This document shows, piece by piece, positions 36,157 through 46,794 of a stretch of DNA of 64,000 nucleotides (position 1 is its first letter; each line of letters starts with the position of its first letter). The notes below the pieces were generated by a model. It searched no databases. It worked only from the letters and a program-made list of their open reading frames with translations, and was not told the origin of the DNA. The DNA is from Zanthoxylum bungeanum (lineage: Eukaryota > Streptophyta > Magnoliopsida > Sapindales > Rutaceae): NCBI GenBank assembly GCA_019454045.1, contig SKCR01015050.1, positions 156,964-220,963 on the forward strand, read 5' to 3'. The translations under genes were made by a program, and so were the position numbers.

Positions 36157-36830
36157 GGGAGAGAAGACCGAGCAGTCACCATGGAAATTGGTAGAAGACC
36201 TAACCCAACGGGATAAGAAAATCATTCATGCATACACGTAACATTGCATTCTCTTCATGTTTGTTTTTGTTTTGTGTTCGCAGGTTAGAAGAAAAGAGAA
36301 AATGGAAGAAATGAGCCAAACAGCGTCAGCACAGTTTCAGTTTTGGGGATGAGTCCCAGTGGGCGAGGCCCATATCAGCTTGGGGGCGAGGCCCATATCA
36401 GCTTGGGGGCGAGGCCCATGTCAGCTTGGGGGCGAGGCCCATATCAGCTTGAGGGTAAGGCCCACATCGTCAGCAGTTTTGGGATACGTCCCAAGGTCGA
36501 GGTACCCCTGTTGTCAGTTGCAGTTCTGGGATGCATCCCAGGGTCGAGGGCCCACTGCATCATCAGTTGTAGTTTCGGGATGCGTCCCAGGGTCGATGGC
36601 CCACTACATCATTTGTTCTAGGGCGACGCTCTCATTTCCAGCGGTATCGGGAAGCGTCCCAGGGTCGAGGTTCCCCCGTTGTCGGTTGCAGTTATTGGGA
36701 TGCCTCCCAGGATCGAGGTCCACTGCAGCACCAACTCAGCTTGAGGCAGCAAACGAGCCAGGTAAGTGAAAATGCATTGCATAACTTTGATAGGATTGTT
36801 CAAAATCACACACTGCACAAGTCCCATCAA
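36157..36830 (+). repeat. D 3' untranslated region with tandem repeats
   Basis: Two repeat types. Four-plus units of about 24 bp (cagcttgggggcgaggccca with spacers) run 36359-36470; then five units of roughly 60 bp centred on gggatgcgtcccagggtcgagg run 36478-36722. The overlapping plus-strand ORFs (36343-36621, 36359-36769) only translate these repeats and are not genes. Sequence before 36340 is unremarkable. Confidence 0.9.
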
Positions 36831-36842
36831 AGTGGGGGCGAC
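36831..36842 (+). other. Polypurine tract of D
   Basis: agtgggggcgac just before the 3' LTR start at 36843. Confidence 0.8.
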
Positions 36843-39290
36843 TGCATGCATTGCATTTTTTGCATGTGAAACCCGATGATGAGTCTCAGTTGGAGGCACT
36901 ACCTTTTTAGTTAAGGATATTGCGGGAAAAGGTCATCGGAAGGGAATCGGTATTTCGTTAGATCCTTATTCACTTGTTTAGCGTCAAGTTCACTTCTTGG
37001 ACCTCCGTTTAGAGCACCCTCGGCCCAAAACACTAAGCCCACACCAAACAAATTCCACCAAACATAAATCAATTAAATAACCCATATAACCAAAAGCCAC
37101 CAATCACAATTCCCTCCCAAACACTAACCAACGAAATTAAAAGACCAAACACCAACCACCAAGCAACAAAAATCCAAACAAATACCCATGCATGCCCATC
37201 ACCCTACGTGAACAACCAAAACATATCACAAACCATTCCTTCACATGCACGAATAATAAACAAAACTAAAACAAACAAGCACAAGACAACAAATAGAACC
37301 CATGCACTGCACTTAACAAACACAAAATCTAAACCGTCCATTCCTATCACTCATGCTAACCACCCACCATGCCTCTCACCCATACCTCTCTCTTGATTCT
37401 CTCACTCTCTCAAACATCAACCATATAAACCATAGACTTCACGCACAAGGGGAGGGACGGCAATCCAGAAAAAACCCTAAGCTTCCCACCTTCACAGCTC
37501 GTCCCTCTCCTCCATCTTTTCGCAGACACACTAAGCAATAAAAAGCCATCCATGCACATTTGAGCGACCTCCTTCAACACCATCACCCACAGCCACTGAC
37601 CTTCACCATGCATACGTAGCAGCCACAAACAAGCCATGCCTCACACTATGATAACGCCATAAAGCTCACCAAATTCATTCACACACCCAAAAGCCTTGAC
37701 TGAAGCAGCTCTCCATCTCCACACGTTGAAATCTCAACATCACGCCCACATCACTGACCTGCCCTCAAACATGTGCTCACGCTAATCAGCCACCTATACA
37801 CAAACAAGGCACCACACAGCCTCACGTGAAGCCCTCCACTCACGTCTGCCCCTTCACGAACCAGCCCACTTAGCCAAAACCACTCTCCCTCAACGTAACC
37901 CATCAAAACTGCACACACTTAGCGCCACACGTCCCTCACCACTTCAACAAATCAGCTACACGCCACGTTAACCAAGCCTCACGTGAAGCCCAACATTCAG
38001 CGCATCAAAGCCCCATTCAGTGCAAGCCTCAACTTCACAAAACTGCCGAACTCAATAACTCAATGACCACAAAACTGCCGAACTCAATGACCCCAAGACT
38101 GCCACTCAATACGCCAAAACTGCCACTCAATAAGCCTTAAATTGACACATCTTACGCACCCAAAACTGTCCAGAAAACACACCCGAAACAGTCCAGAAAC
38201 TGACCCAAAACTGCACCAAAAAACTACCAAGAATTCCCCCAAACAACACAAAAAAAACTGCCAAAAATTATCCAGAAAAGCAGCAAAACGGAGGTCAAAC
38301 AGTAAACAAAACATCAAACAGTGAGCTAAGACGCTAAATCAGTGAACCGGAGAAGTTGAGGAGCTTTAACCCTTCCGATCTCCGTGAAACGTAAGTCCGA
38401 AAGTCGGTAAAAAAGGTTAGACCTGAGGGTAATTTTCACATTTGTTTTCAGTTTTATCTTTATTATTTATTGAGTTTTGTTCGCATGATTACTATATTAA
38501 AATGCATGTTGTGGCCCTTGAGTAGATAAATATACATATATTGTAAAATGATGTATGTTGTGGCCCATGAATAAAATGAAAAATATGTCGCCTCTCGTGG
38601 TATATAGGATGGAAACCCGGACATAAATTTCATAACCGATTCCCAATGGACGGTAGTATGATCTGTACTCGGGATACAACTCCACGTACCACTTGAGTAA
38701 ACGGCGCATATTTTTTTTTATGTTGTTTTGATTTGTTTGTCATTCGTTACTTGAATTCCGTATGTTATTTATTTGATGTGTTCATGAGATGGTATTCAAG
38801 CATGATTAGGCCGTTAGTATGCTACTTGGTTCTTAAGCATGATTTAGCCCATTTAGTTGTTCATTTTCAAGCATGATTAGTCATTTATTATTGCGTTGGG
38901 AATTCGCATTATGTTAGTTTTGTTCTTTATTTTCCGCATTATATAATTGAGGTATGCCATGAGATTATTGTATGATATTGTCGTTATAATGGTTTATTTT
39001 ATGCATGCGAACTTAGGAGTAAAATTGTCCTTGGAAATCTGTTGCTTAGGCTTGGTTAGATTATTGCACAAATCATTTTATTACAAGTGGCATAAGTAAG
39101 GGACCATTCCGAACCCAACGGTTTGAGGTCTTCCCTTGCGAGGGGTGAGTGCGGCCTTAAATCATTTTCCCGGCTCACACTAGGGGGCGACTCCATTATT
39201 CTCCGGTTTAGTCCCCCGTGGACTACTCCGTACTCCCAACCGGGCCGCGAGCCCGGGTCAGCATGCGTCGCCCAGTTTCTGTGTCCTACA
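36843..39290 (+). repeat. 3' LTR of D
   Basis: 2448 bp, collinear with the 5' LTR but starting TGCATGCATTGC instead of TGTAGGCATTTC and lacking about 50 bp found near 27745-27795. The end is CCTACA. Substitutions and small indels are spread along its length. Confidence 0.92.
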
Positions 39291-39295
39291 CCCAC

Positions 39296-39622
39296 ATGTC
39301 TATATGAGTTTCCAAAACTCATGGTACATCGGGTTAAACCATTGGAACTCCAATTCCAATATACGACATGTGCTAGTCTTCTAGGTTATAGGAATTCGAC
39401 CGTATTCCAAAACCAACGACTAGGAATATTTACTTTAAGAATAGTTTACACTAGTGTCAAAACCATTCTAAGGTCGATGTCATTCTTAACATATCTATAC
39501 ATCAATCTAATACGCATAATGACAATACCATTAATAAGGTATGCAATGAAAAAAAATAGTTATTTTATTAATAAATAATAAAATGTATAATTCAGATTGC
39601 ACTCCAAGCACCAACTCCATCA
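39296..39622 (-). repeat. 5' LTR of B2, second part
   Basis: Continues the LTR broken at 26711 (atgtctatatgagtttccaa onward) and ends CACCAACTCCATCA, followed by the agctc duplication. Confidence 0.93.
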
Positions 39623-39627
39623 AGCTC

Positions 39628-39823
39628 ATGGTACATCGGGTTAAACCATTGGAACTCCAATTCCAATATACGACATGTGGTAGTCTTCTAAATTATAGGA
39701 ATTCGACCGTATTGAGAAACCAAAGACTAGGAATATTTATTTTAAGAATAGTTTAAAATAGTAATATTATCCCAATGTCGGACCACCTAGTGTCCAGTAT
39801 TACTACAAGACTATTCTAAGGTC
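39628..39823 (-). repeat. LTR relic B1, second part
   Basis: Continues the B1 LTR broken at 19631 (atggtacatcgggttaaac onward) and stops inside the LTR at ctaaggtc, about 140 bp before its expected end, where element C begins without its own LTR terminus. Confidence 0.88.
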
Positions 39824-42178
39824 GAATCCGGTAACGCAGCGGAAGTGGTGAAAATCCGATTTTCAGATTTCAAAACTTTTTCTCGGATTAATTAAATAAA
39901 AATATTTATTTAACATTCCAATAATCAAATTATGAAAATAAATTCAATAAAACATTTTTAGGTGAATTTACCGAAATACCCTTGCCTTGGTATTTTGTCC
40001 ATTTTAGTCCGAAATTGATCCAATCAATTTTGAATGATTCTAAATCATTTCTAAGATGAACTTATGATGTTAAAAACATCAAAACACCAAAGCAACCAAA
40101 ATCCCCAATTTTCCCTCATTTAGGTTCCATTTTGTGCATTTTGCACTTTCATGCTTCAAGACACATCCAAATGATATCCAATCAACATGAAAATTTATAT
40201 GCATCATATACACACATAAATACACAACATATATGAAAACCCCCAAATTTGGAATTAGTTAAGAACCCTAATTTTTCAATTTCCACAAATTGGACAAATT
40301 AGACCAAATACATTAAATCAATTACTTCAATCATCATTCTTCCATCTAATCCAAGTCTCAACACAATGAAACAACTCAATAAAATCTAGGTCATTTAAGA
40401 GTGGGTCAATAACTCTAGATCAGTAACATGGTTTCAAAACCTTAAAAGAAACTTTACAACTACAATAGTCACAACCTTCCTTCACCATACATGCTCAACA
40501 CTTCTATCAAACTTCCAAAAAAACACAAAGAAAAAAGAAAGAAATAATCTAAGAACATCACATGTTGAAGCCTAGAACCTAAGGAACAATTTCCTCTCTA
40601 ATAGTAAGTTTGAAAAACTTACTAAATTCCAAGCTATCTTTGATATGTCTTTCTTTCTCAGCTTTCCTTAGTTTGCTTCAATGGAGTTTATTTGGTAAAG
40701 TGTATTAGGTTAAGTGTAAAGTGAAATGAAAACAATATATCTTGTTATAAAACAAGCCTTGGCCGAAACTAGCAAAGGCAAAAAAACAAGTTTTTGTAAT
40801 TTCATTTTCATTTCAACTTAATTTGGTCAACTTGATTAAATATCTCAAAAACACTTTATTAGATATTTAACTAAGTCAACAAAGGCAACTAATATCATTT
40901 AATCAAAATATCCTAATGTAAATATTTTTATATTTTAATTAATTTAATCATTTAACAATTAAATAATTAATTAATTAATCAAATACAAATATATTAAAAT
41001 ATGTATATATTTACATTAAATATTAAAAACATATATTCATATAGGATATAAGTCAAATAACTCATTTTGACTATTAATTAATGTGTATTTAAATTAATCA
41101 AGTATTAAATGTAAATACACAATAATTAGGCAAATGACTATCTAGTCCTTTAGCACATATCTTGCGTTTAACCTTTAAACGACTTTTTATAAATAATCAA
41201 TATTACTTATTAATGTTGCTCTAGTGCTCTACGAGTATGTTTCATTATTGAGACTCTCTAGATTCAGGTATATCCGTCACGAAATCTAATTTCGTGTCCA
41301 TAATCTATCCACCCGTAGATTATGATGATCACGGATAATCTCGTTGAACCATACAGGTCGAGGTCATGGCAAATGTATAATTCCTCCATCACAGGTATCC
41401 GGATAAGTCCCAGAGATATAGATGTAAACGTCAAATCTCTATCGGGATTATCCAGTCGACTATTCTATTAGCAATCTCAAAAGAATGTTTAGAACTAGCT
41501 TCTAAACTTTACCACGGGCCCATGGATTTATCTCATTGCTAATCATATGGACTACCTATGCTCTGGTACACAGAACTGACGGATCCTATCTTAAATACAC
41601 ATAAGACACCCTGAGGATCTATCTACACCCAACGAAGGGCTGATCTAAAATAGATCGGTGACGTGACTGTCGTCTAAGTGTAGAAGATGTCTCATGTGCC
41701 CACAATGGCATCTCAAGTCTAAGAATCACAAGTGCTACTCAACCCAAGAAGATTCTTATTGACGCTGGTGTACCATCCATTAAGAATCTTCGGTGAGTCG
41801 TTCAGTGTTTATCCACTATAAACACCTACACGTCTATACTAGTCTCCAAAACTTATGGTTCATTGAGAAACCATTGGAATCATATATTCCAGTATACGAC
41901 ATGTACCGGTCTCAACGGGTTTACTATACTGACCAAGTAGTGTAAACTTTGACCAGGAACTGTCTGAGAATGACAACGTCATGATACTTCTCAATGTCCG
42001 TTGCGACGCTTTTGCAACTGTATCATAACTAATCATTCTAGGGTCATTACGTCTTTACCATATAGAAAGATAGATTATATTATAGAAACTGCATATATTA
42101 TTCATAATAATAATGTTTTACAGAAGTATTTAACAGAAATACAACCGGGAATTGGCGCTCTGAGCACCAACCCCAACA
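39824..42178 (-). repeat. 3' LTR of C, outer 21 bp missing
   Basis: Starts at gaatccggtaacgcagcgg, whereas the partner at 46795 has TGTAGGGGTTTTTTAGGGGGT before this word. It ends CCCCAACA. It is 2355 bp, otherwise collinear with 46816-49200 apart from small indels. Confidence 0.92.
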
Positions 42179-42285
42179 AAATCTCCCACTTGCTCTAGTG
42201 CCAATATCGATTGTATCTATACCCATCATCGACTCCACGTGTTTATCAAACAACTTCGGAGGTATGGTATTCGTCAGCGGGTCTG

Positions 42286-43515
42286 CTACATTATCTTCTC
42301 TCGGTACCTTGCACACGACAAATCCCCTCGCGACACGATCTCTCGAATGATGTGGTACTTGCGTTCCACATGCTTCGACTTCTGATGCGCCATCGGTTCC
42401 TTTGCTTGCGCAATGGCTCCAGTATTATCACAGTATAATGGAATCGCATTCTCGATACTTGGGACAACTCCCAATTCTGTGATAAAATTCTTTATCCACA
42501 CAGCCTCTTTTGCAGCTTCAGAAGCTGCAATATATTTCGCCTCAGTGGTGGAATCAGCTGTTGATCCCTGTTTGGAACTCTTCCAACAAACTGCACCTCC
42601 GTTAAGGGTAAAGACAAATCCAGATGTAGACTTTCTATCATCGGGATCCGATTGTAAATCGGAGTCTGTATACCCATTAACCTGCAGTTCGTTTCCTCCA
42701 TATATAATCAACTTATCCTTAGTACCTTTAAGATACTTTAGGATATGTTTAATGGCCATCCAATGGTCATTACCTGGATTGGGCTGATATCGACTAGTTA
42801 CGCTAACAGCGAAACTGATATCAGGCCTCGTACATAACATGGCATACATTATGCTACCCAAACACGAAACATAAGGTTGGTTAGACATTCTAACCTTCTC
42901 ATCTTCTGTTTGTGGACACATCTTCTTAGAAAGATGAATCTCATGTCTGAACGGTATGTTTGCTGTCTTACAGTTACCAAAACTATACCGTTCCAAGATC
43001 TTGGTTGTCAAAACATAAGGTTGGTTAGACATTCTAACCCAATCAGCCTCCTTTGTCTATCTCTATAGAGTTTTATCCCTAAAACATAGGAAGCTTCTCC
43101 CAGCTCCTTCATGGAGAAATTCTTACAGAGGTACGCTTTGACGCTTTGCAACATACCTAAATCATTCCCAATGATTAGGATGTCATCAACATATAGGACT
43201 AAAAAAACGACCATGCTCCCACTGGCCTTCTGATACACACACAGATTCTTCCGAATTCTTGAGAAAACCAGACGATCTAATAATCTCATCGAATCGAAGA
43301 TTCCAACTTCGTGAAGCTTGTTTAAGTCCATAAATGGACTTCTTAAGCTTACATACCATACCCGAGGTTTCGCTGGACGTGAAACCTTCCGGCTGTTCCA
43401 TATAGATTTCTTCATCAAGAAATCCATTTAGAAAAGCCGTTTTGACATCCATTTGCCAAATCTCGTAGTCATGATACGCAGCTATAGAAAGCAAAATCCG
43501 GATAGACTTAAGCAT
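42286..43515 (-). pseudogene. C reverse transcriptase (C-terminal part) and RNase H
   Basis: 43515-43186 holds IWQMDVKTAFLNGFLDEEIY (first catalytic Asp) and KKSIYGLKQASRSWNLRFDE. 43427-43008 carries VLYVDDILIIGNDLGM with YVDD. 43032-42286 gives ILERYSFGNCKTANIPF, SCLGSIMYAMLCTRPDISFA, then RNase H with YTDSDLQSDPDDRKSTSGFV, STTEAKYIAASEAAKEAVWI and PLYCDNTGAIAQAKEP. The three pieces are in different frames. A short word coding MSNQPYV occurs twice (near 43020 and 42880), the first copy replacing normal sequence. Confidence 0.94.
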
Positions 43516-43517
43516 TG

Positions 43518-44279
43518 CTACCGGCGAAAAAGTTTCATCGTAGTCGACGCCAGGTCGCTGCGTGTAACCTTTGCTACCAGTCGGGCCTTGTAAGTTTCAA
43601 CCTTACCGTCAGGCCCGCACTTCCTCTTGTAAACCCATTTACAACCGATAGGAACAATTCCTTCTGGAAGCGGAATCAAGTCCCAAACTTGATTTTCATG
43701 CATTGAGTCTATCTCGGATTTCATGGCACTTTGCCATTTCACGGAGTCGATGTCCAACATCAATTCTCTATAGGTGAAAGGATCTGTCTCTTCAACTAAG
43801 AGAACATCCAGACTCTTTTCTTGTATCAAATACAAGCGTTCAGGAGGTCCAGATACCCTTTTCGACCTACGGAGTATATGTGTTGAAGGTCCTTCATCTT
43901 CTTGAACTTCAGGTTCCTCCGTTGGTTCGTTGTTTTCAGGTTGGACTTCATCAAGCTCAACCTGTCTATGATTACCACCTTCTGACAAAAATTCTACTTC
44001 TAGAAATTTTACGAAGCGAGCTACGAACACATTTCGATGCTCGGTATCATAGAACAGATATCCCCTCGTGTTCGAGGGATATCCAACAAACCTAAACTTT
44101 TTCCCTCGAGGCGAAAGCTTACTTTGCTGAGTTACCCTGACATTGGCAGGACAACCCCAAATCTTAATATAATTAAGATTCGGTCTCCTACCGAACCATA
44201 TCTCATACGGTGTCGTAGGAACAGCCTTTGAAGGAATCTTATCAAAAGATGTGCGGCTGTTAAGAGACAGTAGCCCCAT
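43518..44279 (-). pseudogene. C integrase C-terminus and RT N-terminus
   Basis: A 253-residue frame: PSKAVPTTPYEIWFGRRPNL and GCPANVRVTQQSKLSPRGKK (end of integrase), an acidic variable linker (HRQVELDEVQPENNEPTEEP), then the RT start with SEIDSMHENQVWDLIPLPEG and KWVYKRKCGPDGKVETYKA. It is in a different frame from the upstream integrase core (frameshift about 44150-44250) and from the downstream RT (frameshift about 43520). Confidence 0.93.
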
Positions 44280-45265
44280 AAATAATAGGGCAAATCTGTG
44301 AAACTCAACATCGATCGGACCATATCCAATAAAGTCCGATTTCTCCTCTCAGATACATCATTGTGCTGTGGTGTACCTGGAGGAGTATATTGAGCGAGAA
44401 TCTCCTTCATATAATCCATGAACTCACCACTCATATATTCACCGTCTCGATCTGATCGAAGGCATTTAATATATTTACCAGTTTGTTTTTCTACTTCATT
44501 TCTGAACTCTTTGAACTTTTCAAAGGTTTCCGATTTATGTTGCATCAAATACACATAACCGTACCGTGACAAATCATCGATAAAGGTAACAAAGTACGAA
44601 TAACCACTGTGAGCAGTTTGACTTAGTGGACCACATACATCAGAATGTACGAGTTCCAGTAAGTTAGTGGTGCGGTGTCCAACACCAGAAAATGGGGCTT
44701 TGGTCATCTTACCCTGAATACAGGATTCACAAGTTGGATAGGATTCAATGGTAAGATCTGATATCAAACCATTCCTAACCAATTGGGTAAGGCGTTTAAC
44801 GCCAATGTGACCAAGTCTCATATGCCAAAGTTCAGTATTATTAACTACAGGTAAACTACGTTTATTAACTCCAGTATTTAATATATCTTTAGAAGTTTGC
44901 AATGTATAATTACCATGCTGGTTTGGACAACTAAGGATCTGAATATTATTTTTATCATATAAATACAAAGAACTATTCTTAATATTAATACAAAAGCCTT
45001 CTGTATCCAATACAAAAAGTGATATAATATTAGCGACACATCCCGGTACAAAATGACAGTCATATAACAAAAATGTCCCATTCGGCAATGAGATCTCGCA
45101 TACTCCCACTGCAATTGCATCCAAAGAGTCCCCACTCCTGAATCGCAACTGCATCTCTCCAGGCTTTAGTTTCCTACTTTCCTTCAGCACCTGCAATGAA
45201 TTGCAAATGTGAATGGGACAAGCAGAATCTAAAATCCAGCTGGATGTAACGGCTTCATAAGCCAA
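44132..45265 (-). pseudogene. C protease and integrase core
   Basis: 377-residue frame. Protease: SSWILDSACPIHICNS with the active-site Asp (D-S-A rather than D-S-G). Pre-integrase zinc finger: LWHMRLGHIG...CESCIQGKM. Integrase core: HSDVCGPL, YFVTFIDDLSRYGYVYLM, RSDRDGEYMS and NDVSERRNRTLLDMVR, supplying D, D and E. Relatives usually have NGVSERRNR. The last 40 residues are out of frame relative to homologues. Whether gag and pol were joined is unclear: they are now in different frames. Confidence 0.94.
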
Positions 45266-45324
45266 AGATAAATCAATAACTGAAAAATAAAAGTACCTGA
45301 TGTAGAAGCTCTGTCTCTCCTCAC

Positions 45325-46149
45325 TTAGGCAATGTAATCAAGACAGTTCCTTTTCCAGTGCCCAACTTTGCCGCAGTGGTGGCATTTGTCTTCAGAAGCC
45401 CTTTTGGTTTTTACAATCTTCGCCTGTTGTTGAGGACCAAAAGCCTTCTTCTTCTTCTTGCCTTTCTTGTTCTTTCCCTTGGACCATCCTTGGGAAGAAG
45501 CCGAAAGAGAAGTAGTTCTAGGAGGGCGAGTCGGTACTCCCTTCTTAAGGTCCTCTTCTGCCGTGAGCAACATCCTATGTAGCTCCTGGTAGGTACAGAC
45601 AGTCCCGTGCATGTTGAAGTACATCACGAACTGGTGAAATAAAGCTGGAAGTGAACCAATAATGACACTCCTCTCGAGAATGTCATTCAAGATGAGATTA
45701 TATTGCCTCAATTGATCGATCAAATCGATCATCTGAAGAACATGTGGGCTGACACTCTGCCCCTCATCCAGACGCGCATGGAACAGTTCCATGGCGACTT
45801 TGTTAACAATAACTTGTTCCTGGTTCTCAAACGATTGTCTCAATCGCGTCATCATATTATAGGAATCTAACATACCATAGTACTGTTGCTTGAGTTTCGG
45901 AGACAGTGAACTAAGGATGTATGATTTAACCCTTAAATCATCATCCTTCCAAGTTTCAAAAACTTGGCGTTCCTCCTCCGAAGCATCCTCGCCCACTGCA
46001 AGGGGCAACGGACCCTCAAGAACATAACCCAACTTCTCGGAATCGAGGACAATCCTCAAATCCAATTCCCAGTCTGCAAAGTTCTCTGCACCTTTCAGTT
46101 TGTTCACATCAAGCATACGCGCAAACTGATTTGTGGATTGTGCCACCAT
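45325..46149 (-). CDS. C gag polyprotein, intact frame
   Basis: About 274 residues from the ATG at 46149 (MVAQSTNQFARMLDVNKLKG), which matches family gag starts better than the further upstream ATG at 46221. The N-terminal and UBN2-like capsid part includes ENFADWELDLRIVLDSEKLG and KSYILSSLSPKLKQQYYGML; a lysine-rich linker precedes the zinc knuckle CHHCGKVGHWKRNC (CX2CX4HX4C). Gag binds element RNA and forms the virus-like particle. It is the only retroelement protein here without an internal stop, though pol downstream is broken. Confidence 0.9.
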   Translation of the reverse strand: MVAQSTNQFARMLDVNKLKGAENFADWELDLRIVLDSEKLGYVLEGPLPLAVGEDASEEERQVFETWKDDDLRVKSYILSSLSPKLKQQYYGMLDSYNMMTRLRQSFENQEQVIVNKVAMELFHARLDEGQSVSPHVLQMIDLIDQLRQYNLILNDILERSVIIGSLPALFHQFVMYFNMHGTVCTYQELHRMLLTAEEDLKKGVPTRPPRTTSLSASSQGWSKGKNKKGKKKKKAFGPQQQAKIVKTKRASEDKCHHCGKVGHWKRNCLDYIA

Positions 46150-46779
46150 CGCCAATCTGTCATATAGATCACGAAAAACGGTTAGCAGATATAAAGCAGT
46201 TTCATATAATATCAAAAGCATAAACTAGATCATGGATTTTTAATCTAATATGCCCCTCCCACTAAATCATGCAATACTGTAATCCCAAAACAGAATACAA
46301 ATATTTAATAATTAAATTAAATACTAATAGTGAAAAGTGGATCCCGTGAATATATTTCGGGTCACAACAGAGGCACGGTCTCGCCTACGTATATTCATCA
46401 GGTAGACAACTCATTTGTCAATCATTCATTAATGACTCCTAAGTATCCGGTCCTGGCCGTTTCTCGTTGTCGCTGCGATGTAGTCACAAAGAAGTATTCA
46501 TAAATAAATCTTTATCGGCTACATCCTCACAGCAGAGGCACGGTATCGGATGTAGTCACAAAGAAGTATTCATAAACAATATTGACAAGACGGACCATAT
46601 AACATGCATCAAATATATAATTACATTCAAACCTTATTAATAAGGGATTTTCCGCTAAGTGTCATACACCCTAAATTTAACCAATTTAGATCCTAATAAG
46701 CATGCATAAAGTAAAGAAAACATGATTAAACATTGATTCAATGAAGACTAATCATATTAGGAGGCCTAGAATCAGACTC
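46150..46779 (-). other. C untranslated leader
   Basis: Noncoding stretch between primer site and gag. Contains two copies of cagaggcacggt (near 46370 and 46524) and a repeated gtagtcacaaagaagtattc word (46480-46502 and 46555-46577). No gene. Confidence 0.75.
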
Positions 46780-46791
46780 GCTCTGATACCA
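46780..46791 (-). promoter_or_regulatory. Primer binding site of C
   Basis: Minus strand TGGTATCAGAGC, the initiator-Met site, three bases inside the 5' LTR (46795). Confidence 0.92.
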
Positions 46792-46794
46792 TTT

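Larger units (their letters stand above)
26712..39290 (+). mobile_element. Ty3/gypsy Tat-type LTR retrotransposon D, full length
   Basis: 12.6 kb: LTR 26712-29233, primer site 29237-29254, leader, gag, protease, RT, RNase H, a second RNase H, integrase, repeat-rich 3' untranslated region, polypurine tract, LTR 36843-39290, with cccac duplications. The extra RNase H domain between RNase H and integrase, large size and repeat-bearing 3' region mark the Tat group. Inserted in the 5' LTR of B2. Coding has about ten stops or frame changes, so it is not autonomous. Confidence 0.95.
19632..39622 (-). mobile_element. Ty1/copia LTR retrotransposon B2, carrying element D
   Basis: Minus-strand Copia element: 3' LTR 19632-21375, polypurine tract at 21376-21390, RNase H, reverse transcriptase, integrase, gag, primer binding site and 5' LTR (25295-26711 plus 39296-39622, split by element D). 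Each LTR totals 1744 bp once D and its duplication are removed. Target duplication agctc lies on both sides. Coding is interrupted by many stops. Relatives: B1 (18623), B3 (49201). Confidence 0.93.

Noticed and set aside
36343..36769. Two overlapping plus-strand ORFs with Gly/Pro-rich repeats
   Set aside because: They are translations of the tandem repeat array in the D 3' untranslated region.
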